Shown: positions 48,031-61,668, numbered from the stretch's first letter. The stretch: 64,000 nt of DNA from Mugil cephalus (GCF_022458985.1 NC_061774.1:13072616-13136615); one strand, 5' to 3'. Notes: generated by a model not told the origin, from the letters alone. A program made the numbers and translations.

Positions 48031-51000
48031 TCATATAGCGTTTGAGGCGTTGATCAGAGATGAGAAGGAGAAAGGGCTGAGCTTGTAGCCTGCTCCGCTG
48101 TAGAACTTGTTCTGAAACTCCACCCTGTGAGAGAGACGAGCGTAGTCAACCCACAACAGCACAATCAACACTTCTAAACTTTGTAGGGCGCCGCTATCAG
48201 GAAAAATTGAATCATGAACATCTTCAGCGTGGATTTCTCAGTAAACCAAGGCATTGTATGTTTAAGTATTTAAAACAAAGAAACTGGACTTGAGGTTCTT
48301 CTAGAAACTCAAGCTAGTCTAGTTCCCTTGTTTTAAATACATGTATTGTATATTTTATTCATGGCTCAGTGAATAATTTATCTTAAACCACCATAAGAAA
48401 AAAACAAAACAATTCATGTGCAAAAAGTACCTAAAAATAATGTCTAGACTAAGATGGAACTAGACTGTTCATGCTGCCTACTTTAGATTATATACATTTT
48501 TCCTTGTGGAGGCTCCCTGAGCTTTAACACCAGCCTTAAGTAGGAAAAACAAAACTGTCGAGTCAGAGTCAGGACTTATTCCACCACATCTGTCAGGTGA
48601 CAGACAGCAAACAAAGTGCAGTAAAAGCACCAATAAACCACATGAGAACTGCCTGAGGAAACTCTGTAGAAGGATCACTGGATCGTCTGGATGATCTAAT
48701 ACAAAGGTCTTCAACGTTTTTCAGGCCAAGGGACCCTCTACATATACCTACACATATACCTACTATATGTGTTCTACATTAAACTTGGTCTAGTGCTATT
48801 TATAAAAATTCATTCAATTCAATATTAAGCTATCCCTTATCCCTTAACTAAAATATGTTGGATACATGTTAATGTGTATTTAAAGGCATTTAAATTTGAG
48901 GAGGAAATTAAAAAAAGAAAAAAAAAGATATAATAAATGCCCAATCAACCAAAGATTTGGGACTCCCCCTGCAGTACCTCTGTGGAGTACCTAGGGGTCA
49001 TGGACCCCCTGTTGAAGTCCTATGATCCAATACCCGATATTCAAAAGTCTCTCCCCTTCTCCTTCCTTCCTCTCATACTCACCAGTGCAGACGGAGCGCG
49101 TGCAGAAAAGCTGAGAGTCCCTCCATGACCAAGAGGATGGAGACGGTCAACACAGCAAAGAAGGCGAATATCACGAAGAGGATGACGGATCCCACGTAGC
49201 CCTGCCACTTCAGTGCAATACGCATGACCATCAACCACAGGACCTCTGACAGCTCTGTGGAGACACGAATAACTCACCATCGCAGAACCATAATTGGCTG
49301 GAAAATTAGTATCATGAGCAAGCTAGAGGGGAAGTCTTGTGTGTGTGTGCATCATGTGAGGATGAAGGCACACATGGTGTTTGTGTTGACACTAACGTGC
49401 GTGCGCCAGACTCAGAGCCCAGAGTCGGAGGTAAGAGGCCGTGTTGGAGATGCAGCCCAAGCAGTACTCTATGGTGTGGATGGCCTGATGCATGAACACA
49501 TCTGCAGTATCAAACTCCTACAAACAGCACAATCAAAGCAGTTGGATATATATATAAAAAAATAAATAAATAAAAACACACATACACACACACAAAACAG
49601 TGCATCATAGACCAGATTTAATCTTCAATCGCTTTTCTTTTACCTCCTCTTCAGCAGCGCCTCCTTCTAACTCCCCCTGACGAGTGTTGATGGAGCCGTT
49701 GTCAGACACCAGTGGCTGCCTTTCTGCCTCCTGATGTTGCAAATATTTACAGATCTGTTAGAAAAGGGCACTCGCAGTAGAAAAAAAGGGTCAAGGTTCA
49801 GTCAATCAGACTCACAAAGTGACGTCGTCTTCTCTTGAATGAGATGTATTCACACACTGGCTTCCCCAGCAGGAGGACTGGGACAGCACACAGAGCCAGC
49901 ACCACCAGGACGGTCTGCACCACAACCTACACACCAGCAATTACAAGAAAAGGAGGCGACGTTAAAGGACAATGCCACCAGCTATAAGTACACCATGTTG
50001 TAAGAGTAGGCTGGGCCTGAAAATGTCCTTTATGGACTTAATACCTGCTGCACCATCTTGTTAGACTGTGTAAGGAGGGATGTGTCTCTGGCATAATGAC
50101 TGACACAAGACATATACTATAGAGTTCAATCGCTTTTCTTCAGCCCAGAAGTCATTTTAATGACTTCACCAAATGGAGTAAGCAAATAATCTGTAAATTA
50201 AAGTGAGATACCATAGCAACTACATAGAAGTGCATCTTCTATGCTGGACCTAGACCTTTATGGTGCCATCAATAGAACATTTATACCTGGATATACAGCC
50301 ATTTTTTTTTTTTTTTTTTAATGTGAAACCATTCCCTAATAAATTTATGAGTTTAATATATTAACATATAAATCATATATATATATATATGTAATAAATA
50401 ATAATATAAATTTGCTTGCACAATTTTCTTTTTAGAAAAAGCTAAATGTCTTGGTTATTCCATTTTAAATAACACAACAAAATTGACACCGTTGTCACAA
50501 ATTACAAGTCTGTTATTTAAACGTTCTCCTGCTTATAAGCGTATTTCAGCGTTTGCTTGTGTGCTAATCTCGAATCTAACTCAGAATAAACGTTCAATGA
50601 CGCGGGTTCCTTGTTAGTTTCAGCCACCATCAGCCCAGCTGTGATATTTTCCATTTTGGGGGAAATAAGCACACCACACACCTGTCCCTCGTAAAGCGGC
50701 AGGTTGTCGGCATTTTGCGTGAACAGGAACATGTCTATGAAGTGGATGAGGATGCTGGGAGCGCTTTTGGACATGGCAGGGGTATAGACGATCCACTTAA
50801 AGATCACCATGAACACCAAGTAGCCAAACAGACACAGCATGAAGATCAGCTCTGGGATCAGCACAAAGAACAGGCTCCTTAACTGGCCAAAGTGCCTGCA
50901 GATAAACAACAAGGAGAAGCAGATTCAGGGAAACGAGCTTACGTGACGGCAAGGCAACAGTGGTTGAGGTGTGCACACAACACACACACACACACACACA

Positions 51001-54000
51001 CACCCAAAAAGCAGCACTCTTACCAGTAGTTGAAGAATGACAAGCAGACTCCAAAAGTCATGTGAATAACACCGATGATGACGGACATCTTCATCTTGTA
51101 GGAGTTAAGGAAAGTCAGTTTGTTGTTGGCCAGGCCCCAGATCTGACAAAAACAAAACAAGAGAGATTGAGAATGGATGCAGTGATCTTTGTTCGTGATT
51201 GAAAGATGGTGAGTGTGGTGGCCATACCGGGTCGATGCCGAATGGATACGGGCCGGTAAAAACGCCAGGGACAGTAGGACTCATGGACAAGTACTGGCTC
51301 CCTGCCAACACCGACGAACTGGAAGAGATAACACAAACGTATGAAGCGACTATTTAGGGAAAAAAGAGGAACGTGAAATGTCTGCTTAAGGCTATTTGAA
51401 GCATCCTCACTTCCATATGTTCTTTTCGAACATCGGTTGGACGTGCCACCCCGAGTTGAATGTAGCAAGGCCTCTGCTGAAGCACTCGTTGTAAACGGCC
51501 CCCGTGTAGACAGAGAACAGTCCCATCAGCAGAATGAGGTACCTCCCTCCAAACATCATCCTCCAGATCTGTAAGACAGAGGAAGGAGGTCATTCTTGGA
51601 TCCAACGTTGACCCAGATCAAACGCTTTTATAGCAAATATGGTTTGTTTCTTTACCATGTCATTTTTGATGGATCTGAAAAGGCACTAGGGTAACTTTTG
51701 AATAATACTACATGTAAACCTGAACTCAAACAGCACTGTAAACTGGAACCATATGTTCCTTTTCCGTTTTTGCAGAAATGTGGAAAATTCTGACGGCTTC
51801 AAACATTGTATGTAGTCCAAGTGAACTATGGCTTTTTCTCATCTTACATATATGAGCATCAGTGTTGTTTCAGTTCAGTTTTGGACCCTAAATTGTACGA
51901 CACCACCAAAGCTACATTCAACATAAAAAAAAGATTTGGTGGATGAATTACCTCATTGTTGCTGTTCCGCAGTTTGGGGTCCTTCTCCTCAAGTACCATC
52001 CAGAGGGCAGCGAGAGTCATCAGTAAACCATGGCCCACGTCGCCAAACATCACCGCAAACAGGAAGGGGAATGTAATAATGGTGTACACCGCTGCGGAGG
52101 CATTGAAACAAAGACTTGAATTAAGACAAATACAAGCAAGCTTTCTACACCTCGAACAAACTCTTGATGCCAAACATCGAAGAGAGCATCGTTTTTGCAG
52201 AGTGCTGACGTACCTGGATTGACTTCACGGTAGCTGGCCACTCCGTAGGCGTCAACAATGTTCTGGAAGCCAGACGTGAAAGAGTTGAGGGGAAACAGAG
52301 TAGGCGGAGGGGTGGAGGACGGCAGGCGGTTGTAGAAGGAGTCGACCCCACTGCCACTCTTCCTCTGAGGGTAAAGAAGAGAGTTGGATAAAAATGGAGA
52401 GAAAAATTAGGCAATTTACTCATGAATGTCAAGTGATTTGTGTTTCTGGGGCCCTGATGTCTTACCCCTCCTTCCCTCAGAGCGCTCTGCAGTTCAGGCA
52501 GCTTGGCAGTGGGACACCAGGCCTCAGCAATCAGACATTTGTCGGTAACCGAGGGGCTGCAGAGGTTCAGCACCAGCTGGATCGCCTTGCATTTCTGGAC
52601 TCGCACCTTCCACTGGGGCAGAAAAGTCACAGCCTGCACCAACAGCTGCTGCAGGAACTCCTCGGTCTGTTGCAACACCTGGAGTACAGTCGAAAAATGT
52701 GAAAAATGAGAGGTGTGACTAAGTGAGGATATTGTCCTTGGACGAAATGATAAAACAGGGATAACTGCATTCTTAGTAGTAAACTTTTCTGCCATTTCAG
52801 ACATTGTAAAAGAAGGAAAATGTTGGTGATTCTATCAATGTTGCAATATGATTTTGTAAAGAGATGGTAAACTCACTGATTTGATATCATCAATTCTACC
52901 CTGAAGTCCCTGCAGAATTTCTTCTCTCTCAGCAGTGCTTTCAGGGTATGCGAATGTCTGCGTACGGAAGCTGCGATGAGGAAATCAAAAACAAGTTCAA
53001 CCTCAACCTCAACGCACGAGAGCATGTCAATCTAAAAAAAAAAAAACCCACAAAAAACTAAAAGAGGCACAGATTTTCTCACCAATCGCATATCTTCTTG
53101 ACTTTCTGTCCAATCTGATCTCCCCAGTAGGAAATGAGGAACACGGTCCATTGCACCATTTCTCCCTGCAGACCCCCCCAAAAAAAACAAAAAAAAAACA
53201 AAAATAAAACACTTTCATTTAGTTAGAAATATCTCACTTATGTATTTCTACCAGAACCCTTTCTCTCTGCCTCTGAGCTCTCACCGTGTCTGGGTGCTGA
53301 AGTCGATCCTCCATTTCTCTGAAATCCACGATAATGTACCCGCGACACGCTCGCCACAGCAACCGTTCGAACGAGGGCACCTTCCAAGGGTGGACCACTC
53401 CTGCCACAAAACTGAGAGAGAACAGACGCAATGGAAAACGTGTTGACGCGTAGACAAATAGACAAATTCAAACACATTCTTTGCAAATGAGCTCTACCTG
53501 AGGTGGACATCTTGGCGGTTATCAAACAGACCTTGGCTTTCCAGTGCAGGTGGTGGTGGTGCCTGTGAGAATTTACAAAAGAGACTTTAGTGTAGTTTAA
53601 GTTTTGATTAAATAACTAATACAGTAACTGTTATAGAAATGTAATTGTTAATCACCTGTGAGGCTGTGAGAGAGTGTGTTCTGGTCAGGACTCCTTTGTA
53701 TTGACAGAGCTGCGTCAGCTGAGCTCGAAGACTGTCCCTGTTCCGAGACACCTAGAAGGAAACACACACACAAATCCCATTAATCGAGAGGGTTCATCCC
53801 AGGCGTTACGCTGAGAAGAAAACAGAAGCCGTAAGATTCCTGACGGTAGTCTTGCTTAAGGTGCTCACCTCTTTTAGCTCTCTAGCCAGCCTCTCGCTCT
53901 CCTCCTCTATGGTGATGAGCTCGCGGGGCTGAGGGGCTGAGGGCGTTGGGCAGGGAGGAGAGAGGGGACCACGCAAGGGTGGAGATATGGAGCGAGTGAT

Positions 54001-54617
54001 CTCTTGCTCCAGGAAGGCTGAATGGCAGGTAATGAGATTAAGGAAAGGCAGGTAGAGAATATTAATAATTAAACTAATGAATAAACAAGATTAAAATGCA
54101 TTCGTGGCTGACAATGAGTCGATACTTACTAAAGGTTTTCTCAAGGTCTTCGCATCGTCTGACCTCATTGACAAACTTCCTCTGAAAGGCGTTGACGTTA
54201 GGATTCAACTGAAACATTAGAGCAGGGTTACTCAAGAGAGGGAAAAAGCAATGGTAAATAACAGACAAAGCAACTATCAGCTAGTCTGAACTCAGATAAG
54301 GAGAGATTTCACAGCGATTTTTACAAAGGATAGACAAAGACAGTCACGTTGAGCTTGTCATGAGCCAAAAACGCATGATTAAAGTCATCCGTCACTTACA
54401 CGTAAAGCAATTCAGTTATGGACAAGAGTGTGAATATAATCCATTTGTGCTTTTGAACAACGAGACAATGAACCAAGAGCAAAGCGTTTAGGTGACTCAC
54501 GTCTCTGAACTCCACCAGGCCCAGCTCTCCCAGCTCACTGACACAATTATAGGCCGAGCCGGACTGAAGGAAGAGCTGCACCAGGCAAACCTCCTCGCTG
54601 CGAAACATGGAACCCAT
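48031..54617 (-). CDS. tcirg1: V-type proton ATPase subunit a, isoform 3
   Basis: Membrane subunit a of the V-ATPase, which couples the proton path of the V0 sector; isoform a3 acidifies the osteoclast ruffled border and secretory lysosomes. Exons in transcript order: 54617-54501, 54208-54130, 54017-53869, 53751-53656, 53562-53498, 53411-53285, 53165-53083, 52970-52877, 52678-52466, 52364-52214, 52091-51952, 51568-51411, 51318-51228, 51142-51024, 50895-50682, 49926-49816, 49730-49644, 49517-49397, 49254-49083, 48124-48031. This gives 826 residues (human 830). Start [17 protein letters not shown]; cytosolic half with [17 protein letters not shown]; membrane half with [33 protein letters not shown] and [16 protein letters not shown] carrying the essential Arg. 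The C-terminus [16 protein letters not shown] matches a3 better than a1, a2 or a4. Zebrafish has duplicates; which one this is was not decided. Confidence 0.95.
48704..49024 (+). mobile_element. Short element with imperfect inverted ends (MITE-like)
   Basis: The left end (ggtcttcaacgtttttcagg, then ccaagggaccc) and the right end (gggtcatggacccc, then tgttgaagtcc) are imperfect inverted repeats about 320 bp apart. The interior has no coding capacity. A piece of the interior recurs at 16868-16915, showing it is dispersed. It lies in the last TCIRG1 intron. Family not assigned. Confidence 0.55.
50974..51003 (+). repeat. (CA)n microsatellite in a TCIRG1 intron
   Basis: On the coding strand this is a TG repeat beginning about 20 bases after the donor of the exon ending at 51024. 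Confidence 0.9.
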
Positions 54618-55535
54618 AGCTAGGACAAGGAACAAGGAAACAAGTCCAAATTTACATTTGCTTCTCGACGCTGATTCATAAGTAAAGAGAAGAGGTGCCA
54701 GGTGGCATCTATTTTCAGTTGGGACAATAAAAACCGCTCAGTTAGTCAATGCAGAAGTTAATCGGTGGAAACTGAAGAAAGGGGAAGCGTGGAAACCTCC
54801 TGACTGTGACAATCAGGTGGGATTTCCATTTTTGCACAGATGCCGTTTCTGCCAACTCTTGCAATTTTATCCATTTTGTTAATATAATCATTTAATAATA
54901 CACTAACTAAAACACTGCTTTATACAGAAATATGCAGTCAGTATCCAGTTTATCAGTTTCACGCAGCTAAAACTAAGGTGCTCACAAGCACTCTGAGGAA
55001 AATCTCTCCTCCGTAAAAGGCATTTGTTTTAAAATAATAAAAAAAAAGTGTTGCTCTCGTGTTACACTTTGGGGGGTACAGTAAGAACTAAAATAGACAG
55101 CGCCCTAAAATGAAAATGAAACTGAATCCTAGCCTCTCTGAACATAAACTGAATTAAAAGCTGCTGTATTAGGCCGGATTGATTAGAAATGTCTGATGAA
55201 CTGACAACCGAGAGTGTGCAACATTAAAATATTTGTGAAGACTCTGTCTAACTTGACGTAATAATAACTATAAATCCCCGGATACACAGTAGCTAAGTAA
55301 CGTTAACCTTAAGTCTAAAAAATCTCTGCCTTTGCCTACATCTGGTGTTATGCAGAACTGAGCCAGTTTCGTTTTTATTAGCTCATCGTGTCAGTTAAAC
55401 TTGGGGTAATTACAAACAAAGGGAAGTCACTTTTTTAACATTTAAAGCATTAAACTACGATTCACTTGTTAGTGTTAGGGAAATTCAAAGAGAAGGAAAA
55501 ATTAATTAGCACAACAAAGACTGGATTCATGTAAA

Positions 55536-55557
55536 CAGCAGCAGCAGCAGCAGCAGC
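55536..55557 (+). repeat. (CAG)7 in the first TCIRG1 intron
   Basis: Seven perfect units (CTG on the TCIRG1 strand), about 70 bases inside the intron that follows the untranslated first exon. Confidence 0.9.
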
Positions 55558-55629
55558 ATGATGAAGGGTAAACGGTAAAAACGCGTTTCATGTGAGCTCA
55601 CAGTTGAAGCTAAATGTTAAATATCTTAC

Positions 55630-55870
55630 CGGCCCGCGTCCTGATTTCAGCTGGACTCCGACGTACTGTCCAGCCCCGTACCGTGGGACTGAGGAGACCG
55701 TCTGGTCGTGGTGTTTCTGAGCTTTTTCAGAAGTTATTTCTCCGCTCTGTACCACTTCCCGTTTGTGAAAGAGAGTCACGTTACTGCGGCCTCACGTGAC
55801 AGTTAACCGCTCGTCTCTCGTTTGGCCACGAGAGGTCGAGAGAGATTGTCTTCCGGTTATTTAAATGGCG
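55630..55870 (-). promoter_or_regulatory. tcirg1: TCIRG1 non-coding first exon and promoter
   Basis: On the minus strand a GC-rich exon ends CGGGCCG before a GTAAG donor at 55630/55629. It joins the ATG exon, whose acceptor (TTGTCCTAG) lies two bases before the ATG. Upstream are an ETS-like TTCCGG (about 55852-55857) and a YY1-like ATGGCGGC (about 55865-55872). The intron between (54620-55629) holds no gene. Confidence 0.5.
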
Positions 55871-56317
55871 GCAAAGGCAACGACCGCAGACAGATGTTGT
55901 CTGGTTTTTATCGGGTTATTTGATCAGTCTGTGTCGATAACATCGAACTCTGCCTCTGTGTTAAATATTAATCTGCTATATCGGGTTTATAATAATAAAC
56001 ACAGCTGGTTCGGGCGAAAAGTGGTTGCTAAGCGACCGCCATAATGACATTATCTGTCCCGAGCGTCATTAAAGCCGAGTTGGCATCCAAACAAAGAGAC
56101 ATCACAACTTGTGTGGAAATTACACTTACACCTCGTTGGATTCAAAGCAGGAGATGAGTTGTTGATTGAAAACGGCCCTCTTTATGTTTCAAGTTTCTTT
56201 ACTGGCTACTTTGATGGTGCATACTGAAGCAACAGCGCTCATACACAGTACATTATTATTGTGCAATATCAAAGGAAAAGCCGCACTGAGACAAACAAGT
56301 ACGCATTAGGTACACTG

Positions 56318-56453
56318 GAACATGTCTAAGTAACATCCACACAAATACCAGGTCCAAAAGTTTCTCAGCAGATCATTGTATTGTCAGAAGATGGTCAATG
56401 TTACTTACTTCTCCTGTCAGTGGTTTTAATGTTGTGGCTGATCATTGTGTATC
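56318..56453 (-). mobile_element. Tc1-derived short element, copy D (end fragment)
   Basis: Only one terminal third remains: taagtaacatccacacaaat, then ccaggtccaaaagtttc, ending ttaatgttgtggctgatcat. It matches the right part of copy A base for base over most of its length. It lies between TCIRG1 and PRPF19. Confidence 0.75.
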
Positions 56454-56600
56454 AGAATGCATTTGTTTTTACCAGGGTACACCAGTGAGTGTATACCAAG
56501 TTCATGCTAATTTATGGCAACATGTATGTAACCCTGTGAGAAATGTTTTAACCGAGGACTGAACAGTGACAGACGTCTGTATGGCAATATAAAAGATATT

Positions 56601-56611
56601 TTTATTTTATT
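56601..56611 (-). terminator. prpf19: Poly(A) signals of PRPF19
   Basis: Two overlapping AATAAA hexamers on the minus strand, about 690 bases beyond the PRPF19 stop. The 3' UTR in between contains no recognised element. Confidence 0.6.
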
Positions 56612-57291
56612 GTAAAAGGGCAGAGGTGCAACAGACACAACAGCAGGTAATGAAAAATATACAATTGGAGGAAGAAAAAAAAAAGACGGCTTTAAATGGA
56701 ACTGAAACAGCAAATGAAACTTAGGGAAGGTTAAATATGACTAAATTGTTCACAGAAGTACACAAACCTCTTCATCTTCCATTTTTACGGTACATCACTA
56801 CAGATGTATTTTAAATTTCACCCTACATATACTGTAATGAAGATGGTCTACATTAAGAAGCAAAGTAGATCAATTAGTTTCTGATCATGTACACTTTAAG
56901 AGTTGTATCACAAGCAACTGAAGACCCTCCACACACACACAGAAAAAAAAAGAAAATACTACAGTAAAATCATAATTGCTGGCAAACAGGACAGGAACTT
57001 TACACTGGCTTTTGCATCTGATTTCATGTCATTCACATTCTGAACTTACACAGCCAACAAATATGTTGTACGTACTAACCATGCTGCTGTGGCTTCAGAG
57101 AGCAGATCATTTTAAGGATTTATTCCTTGGACTTGAGGACTAACACTAAAAGAAACAAAGTTAGCAGTGATTTTCATTTTTTCATTTTCTAAAAATGACT
57201 GTGTCCAGGATAGTGGCTGCTCAGACACAAAGACACGTTCTATCCTCCTCTCCATTGCCCCCCACTCCCTGAATCCTGAATCTCTCCTTTT

Positions 57292-60200
57292 CTACAAGCT
57301 GTAAAATTTGAGACTTCTGTCCATTCCTGCAGAGGTCAGGAACTGAGCGTTCTCTCCAAAGGCCACACCAGTCACCAATCCTGTATGATCTGCAATTTAG
57401 AAAAGAAAATCAAGTTTTAAAACAAAATCTATATCGTCACAGATTACTGTCAGGTTACATTCACACTATATGATCATTTGCAAAGGTATTGCTCATCATC
57501 ACCTGTGAAGTTGAGGACCTCAGACCACTGCTTGCAGATGTAGACACGGATGTCTGACCCTCCTACAGCCAGGTAGGTACCACTCTGATCAAACACAAGG
57601 GACTTCACCTGAAACATAAAAAAAAAACATAAATGAGATTAAAAAGTACAGATAGATGAAAACTGTGTGACCGTCTAATGTTACTGCACACTCAGAGTTT
57701 GCTTTCTTACTAGGTGTGATGTGACAACATGTATTTTCTATGCTAATGGCCTGCGGGCTACAATGTCATATTTAGTGTATTAGTATTATATTAATTATTA
57801 ATGAAAGGTACAGTATTGATAGTTTTCTTCAAACTTTAGGCAATATTATTTAAATATATATATATTTCTCAACCTGTCAAACCAATACTTGCAATTTCTT
57901 ACCTCATAGTTGTTGTCAAGAGTGATAGTCTTGAAGTTCTTCAGTTTCCTAAGATCCCACAGTTTCAGAGAGCTATCCTGAGCACCTGGAGAACAAAAGT
58001 AAACACACAGATCCCTTTAGACTGAAGACCCCTGCACGACTTAAGATATTGTAGTTCAGACGAATGTGATGTGCGACACTCTAAATTTTGCTGGATCTTT
58101 ACAGGAAAGATTAGAAGCAATATTGTGGAAAAAAGTTAGTAATTCTAACCTGTGGCAAGATAGTATCCGTTCTCAGAGAAAGCAATGGAGGTGACGGGTC
58201 CAGAGTGGCCTGGGAAGTTGGCCACGTTAGTGCGCTCCTTCAGATCCCAAATCTTGATTTGGGAGTCAGCAGTACCAGTGCCAAAAATGAGTCCGTCAGG
58301 GTGGAACTGAGCACAAGTGAGAGCTGTAGGATAAAAATGGAAACGTTACCTACTGAAGAGGATGTTGGCGCCATCGAACATAGACGTAAACATAAAAGGT
58401 TCTTACCGCATCCAGCGCTTTCATCAGTAACTTTGGTGAGGACTCTACCAGTTTGGATGTCAGAAAAGGCCCAGTACTGCAGAATAAAATAATAATAAGT
58501 TAGTGAGGTTAGCAGCCAAACTGTAGAGCCATTACTTTAGTAAGTAAAGCCTGAGATCTGTCACACACCTGATCCTCAGAGGAGCTGAGCAGGTAGTCCC
58601 CAGTAGCATGAAGGGAGAGTCCAGTGACGCCTGCCTCGTGGGCACGCACCACCTGCACACAGTTGCCCCCGGTGACAGACCACACACGGATGGTGGTGTC
58701 TGGAGATGCAGAGAAGACCACAGACTAAAGGAGGAAAAAGCGAAACACTGGATTAGAAGAAGAACAGTGTACAGTTTGTCTCCTTATGTGATTTGGTTAT
58801 CAGGGAGACGTTTATCCCCTGATGTATCAACAGACGAAGAGTTACCTGAGATGGATGGTAAATGACGGAGGTGACTTTCTTGGTGTGACCTTTAAGCGTG
58901 GCCACAATCTGCTCCTCGTTCTTATCAAACACCACCACGTTCTTGTCAGCTCCACCTGAAAGAACACGAGTGGGTCAAAATCACATAACAGACTCTTCAT
59001 ACTGGGACTGGTGTGAAATCAGATGAAATTCAATGTACCAGTAAGCACTTTGCTGGTGTCAGAGGGACACAGATCCAGAGCCAGAATACCAGGCACACTG
59101 GCACTATGAAGACCCTGGAGGCAAAAGGCAAAACAACGTGAAAACCGTGTACGTCAGATCAGTTGTATCCTTCTGATTATGCAAAATCAATACTTACGGC
59201 GTGAGAGGCCACTTGGCGGTATTTGCTGAGATCCTCGGCTCTAACCAGCTCCTCTGGGACAGTTTTTCCTCTCTGGATGAATGAAGTAAGACATTTGGGT
59301 GAATGGAGAGCAAATTTTATAGTATCACAACAGAAACAACGTTGTGGTTGTTTTATTTTTACGATATGGAGATCTACAGGACAAATGGAGCTAAAACAGA
59401 GAGACGTAATACCTTCTTTCTCTCTGTAGTGAGGATCGTAGCCTTGTCTTGGAGCTGCAAACAGAAAAAACAGATACTGAAACACCTCTTAGACTAGCTC
59501 AACAAAGCGACAGTTTACCACAAGATAAAAATATCTTACCTTCTGAATGATCTCTGGGGTCATTCCCACCTGTTCACTAATCTCCATAGGCTCTCCACCA
59601 GCACCCTGAAAACGACAGAAGGCAGAATTGAAGATTGTCTGAAGAAACTATAGCAAAAAAATCCCTCTCTGGTGTAAGAGCACTCACTGCTGCAGCTGGC
59701 TGGGAGGCAGGGGCTGCCTGTGGGGCAACCAATCCGGCTTGGGGTTTAAGCGTGGCAAGAGCTGTAAAGAATAATCGAACCCGTTAGAAAATCTCATAAT
59801 ACCATCCAACACGTTTGTGCCGCTTTGGAACAGATACGTTACTCATAAATGTTGTTCATGTGCTGCAGAACTCGAGCAGCACAATCACCGTAAACCCACC
59901 TTCTCGGGCAGCGGTGACCTCTTTGGTGAGTCGAGCAATGACTCTGCAGGCGGCGTCGTGTTGGTAGAGGGCGTGCGAAAGTTCCTGGCGAGTGGTCTGC
60001 AGCTGCTGCCGCAAGGTGAAGCTATGAAGCATGACGGCATCCTAAAACGGAAAAGAGAAAAAATTAACAATGAACTGTGGTCCTTATTTAAAGCTCATAC
60101 CTTTAAAAGCTAGAGAAAGGGGTAATTGAAATATTACAGTCTTACGACTGTGGGGCTCTCTTGCAAATAAAAACAAGAAAGCAACATGTTTTCTTAGTTT

Positions 60201-61079
60201 AAGGTTGATTTTTTTCCAATAATGACTAATAATTTACATTGCACGGTGGTCTACAACAGATGTATTTAAAAGTCTGGTGCATTCTTTTCTTTTACAACTT
60301 CGCTGGGTTTACAATACTTACCCACTCATCTTGCAAGGACTTGAGAATGGCAGGAATGCTTGTTGCTGATGGTGCCTTTGGTCTAATAGGATGGGACACT
60401 AAAACAGAGAAAAGCAACCTTTAATCAAGATTTTTTTTTTTTAAATGTATTCTGATTTTAAAGACTTCTAGAGAGTAGTTGCGGTACTAGGGAGCAATTT
60501 TGAAATCTTAACTGCAGATGTACATAAATCTAAAGGTAAAGCACATTCACGTATCACATGAGCACAATGTTCAGCATGATGTTCATGAATGGTGCAGATT
60601 TGTGTTACTTTCATTTCTCAGTAGGATGTAAAAGAAAACTCCTCCAGAATCAAAACATCACATGTTTAAATGAATTAAATGAGGATCTGTTGTATCGTAG
60701 CGTATTAGCTTTGACTTTCATTGGTTTACCTTTGATATCTACGAGTTGCTCCTCGGACAGAGGCTGTCCGTTCATCGGGTCTGTCCCATTCTCTGCGATG
60801 TACTTCTCGATCAGCCTGCGCTCAAACACTTGGTTGGACACCGGAGAGACGCACGGGTGCTCCGGCACCTCATTGGAGACTGGAAAAGACGACGATAACG
60901 CTTAAAAAACACGTAATATTAACAGCAAAACACACACAAATATGACCGGGGAACTATCTCAAGTAGCGGCGGCAATGCATGGGCGCTAACGTTAGCTACA
61001 TATGCTAGCAGCATTAGCGCGGTGCTGAGCTAACCGACCAATGAATTGAGGTCCACTTACTTGCGCAAACCAAAGACAT
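57292..61079 (-). CDS. prpf19: Pre-mRNA-processing factor 19 (U-box ubiquitin ligase)
   Basis: Core of the spliceosomal NineTeen complex, a nuclear U-box E3 ligase that also acts in DNA-damage signalling. Sixteen exons in transcript order: 61079-61061, 60879-60730, 60398-60322, 60041-59900, 59761-59688, 59605-59540, 59454-59413, 59272-59198, 59114-59039, 58955-58846, 58724-58569, 58476-58407, 58323-58150, 57985-57903, 57608-57503, 57389-57292. This gives 505 residues (human 504). The U-box is residues 1 to about 60 ([20 protein letters not shown]), then the tetramerisation coiled coil at about 70-130, a linker, and a seven-bladed WD40 propeller from about 215 to the end ([36 protein letters not shown]). 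Conservation with human is very high. In human the gene is on 11q12. Confidence 0.97.
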
Positions 61080-61662
61080 CTTCCCGACTCAGTCCTAGTG
61101 ATCTAATTTTAAAAATGAATTATGCTAACTCTGTACCGAATAGTTATACTCGCTAATGGACACTTTACTTATGTGTTTTGCTCAATTTAGAAGTAGCACG
61201 CTGTCCTTTCATTGCCGCTACAAACGGAGTTGCTTCCTGTTCTTCTTCTTCTACGGTCAGTTTTAACGTAAGAGACCTGCCTCAGAATTTCTGCACCGCC
61301 ACCTACCGCCAGGAATAAAGCACTGCACTAACTAAAATTCAAGTGTTCATCATGTATCAAACAGAACAGCGCAATTAAAAATCAATTTTACAGCAACTAA
61401 AAAGACTGACTACAGCAAATTAAACAAATAAATAAAATAAAAGTAAAAATGTATGTTTATGAAAAAGGCATTTCAGATTTAAGATTTGTAACTGCTGTGT
61501 GCACTTATGTCTGTAGATAACAAATTTTTGGATGGTTGCTCCTGATTAAAATAATGCAAATATAAAAAATAATAATTAAGAATAAACACTATAAAATAAA
61601 CAGTCCATGGCCCGACCAGCAACTTAGAAAAATCCCCTCAGATATCCATGTTAAAGATGCAT
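61080..61662. other. Interval between PRPF19 and the Ig-like gene
   Basis: Holds the PRPF19 promoter (pyrimidine-rich gttcttc repeats, CTTCCTG ETS-like box near 61232) and AT-rich sequence. No gene or recognised repeat. Confidence 0.5.
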
Positions 61663-61668
61663 TTTATT
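61663..61668 (-). terminator. Poly(A) signal of the Ig-like gene
   Basis: AATAAA on the minus strand, about 610 bases beyond the stop of the right-edge gene. Confidence 0.5.

Noticed and set aside
52145-52804. 219-codon open frame on the minus strand
   Set aside because: Its middle is the real TCIRG1 exon 52678-52466; the rest reads through flanking introns and a wrong frame.
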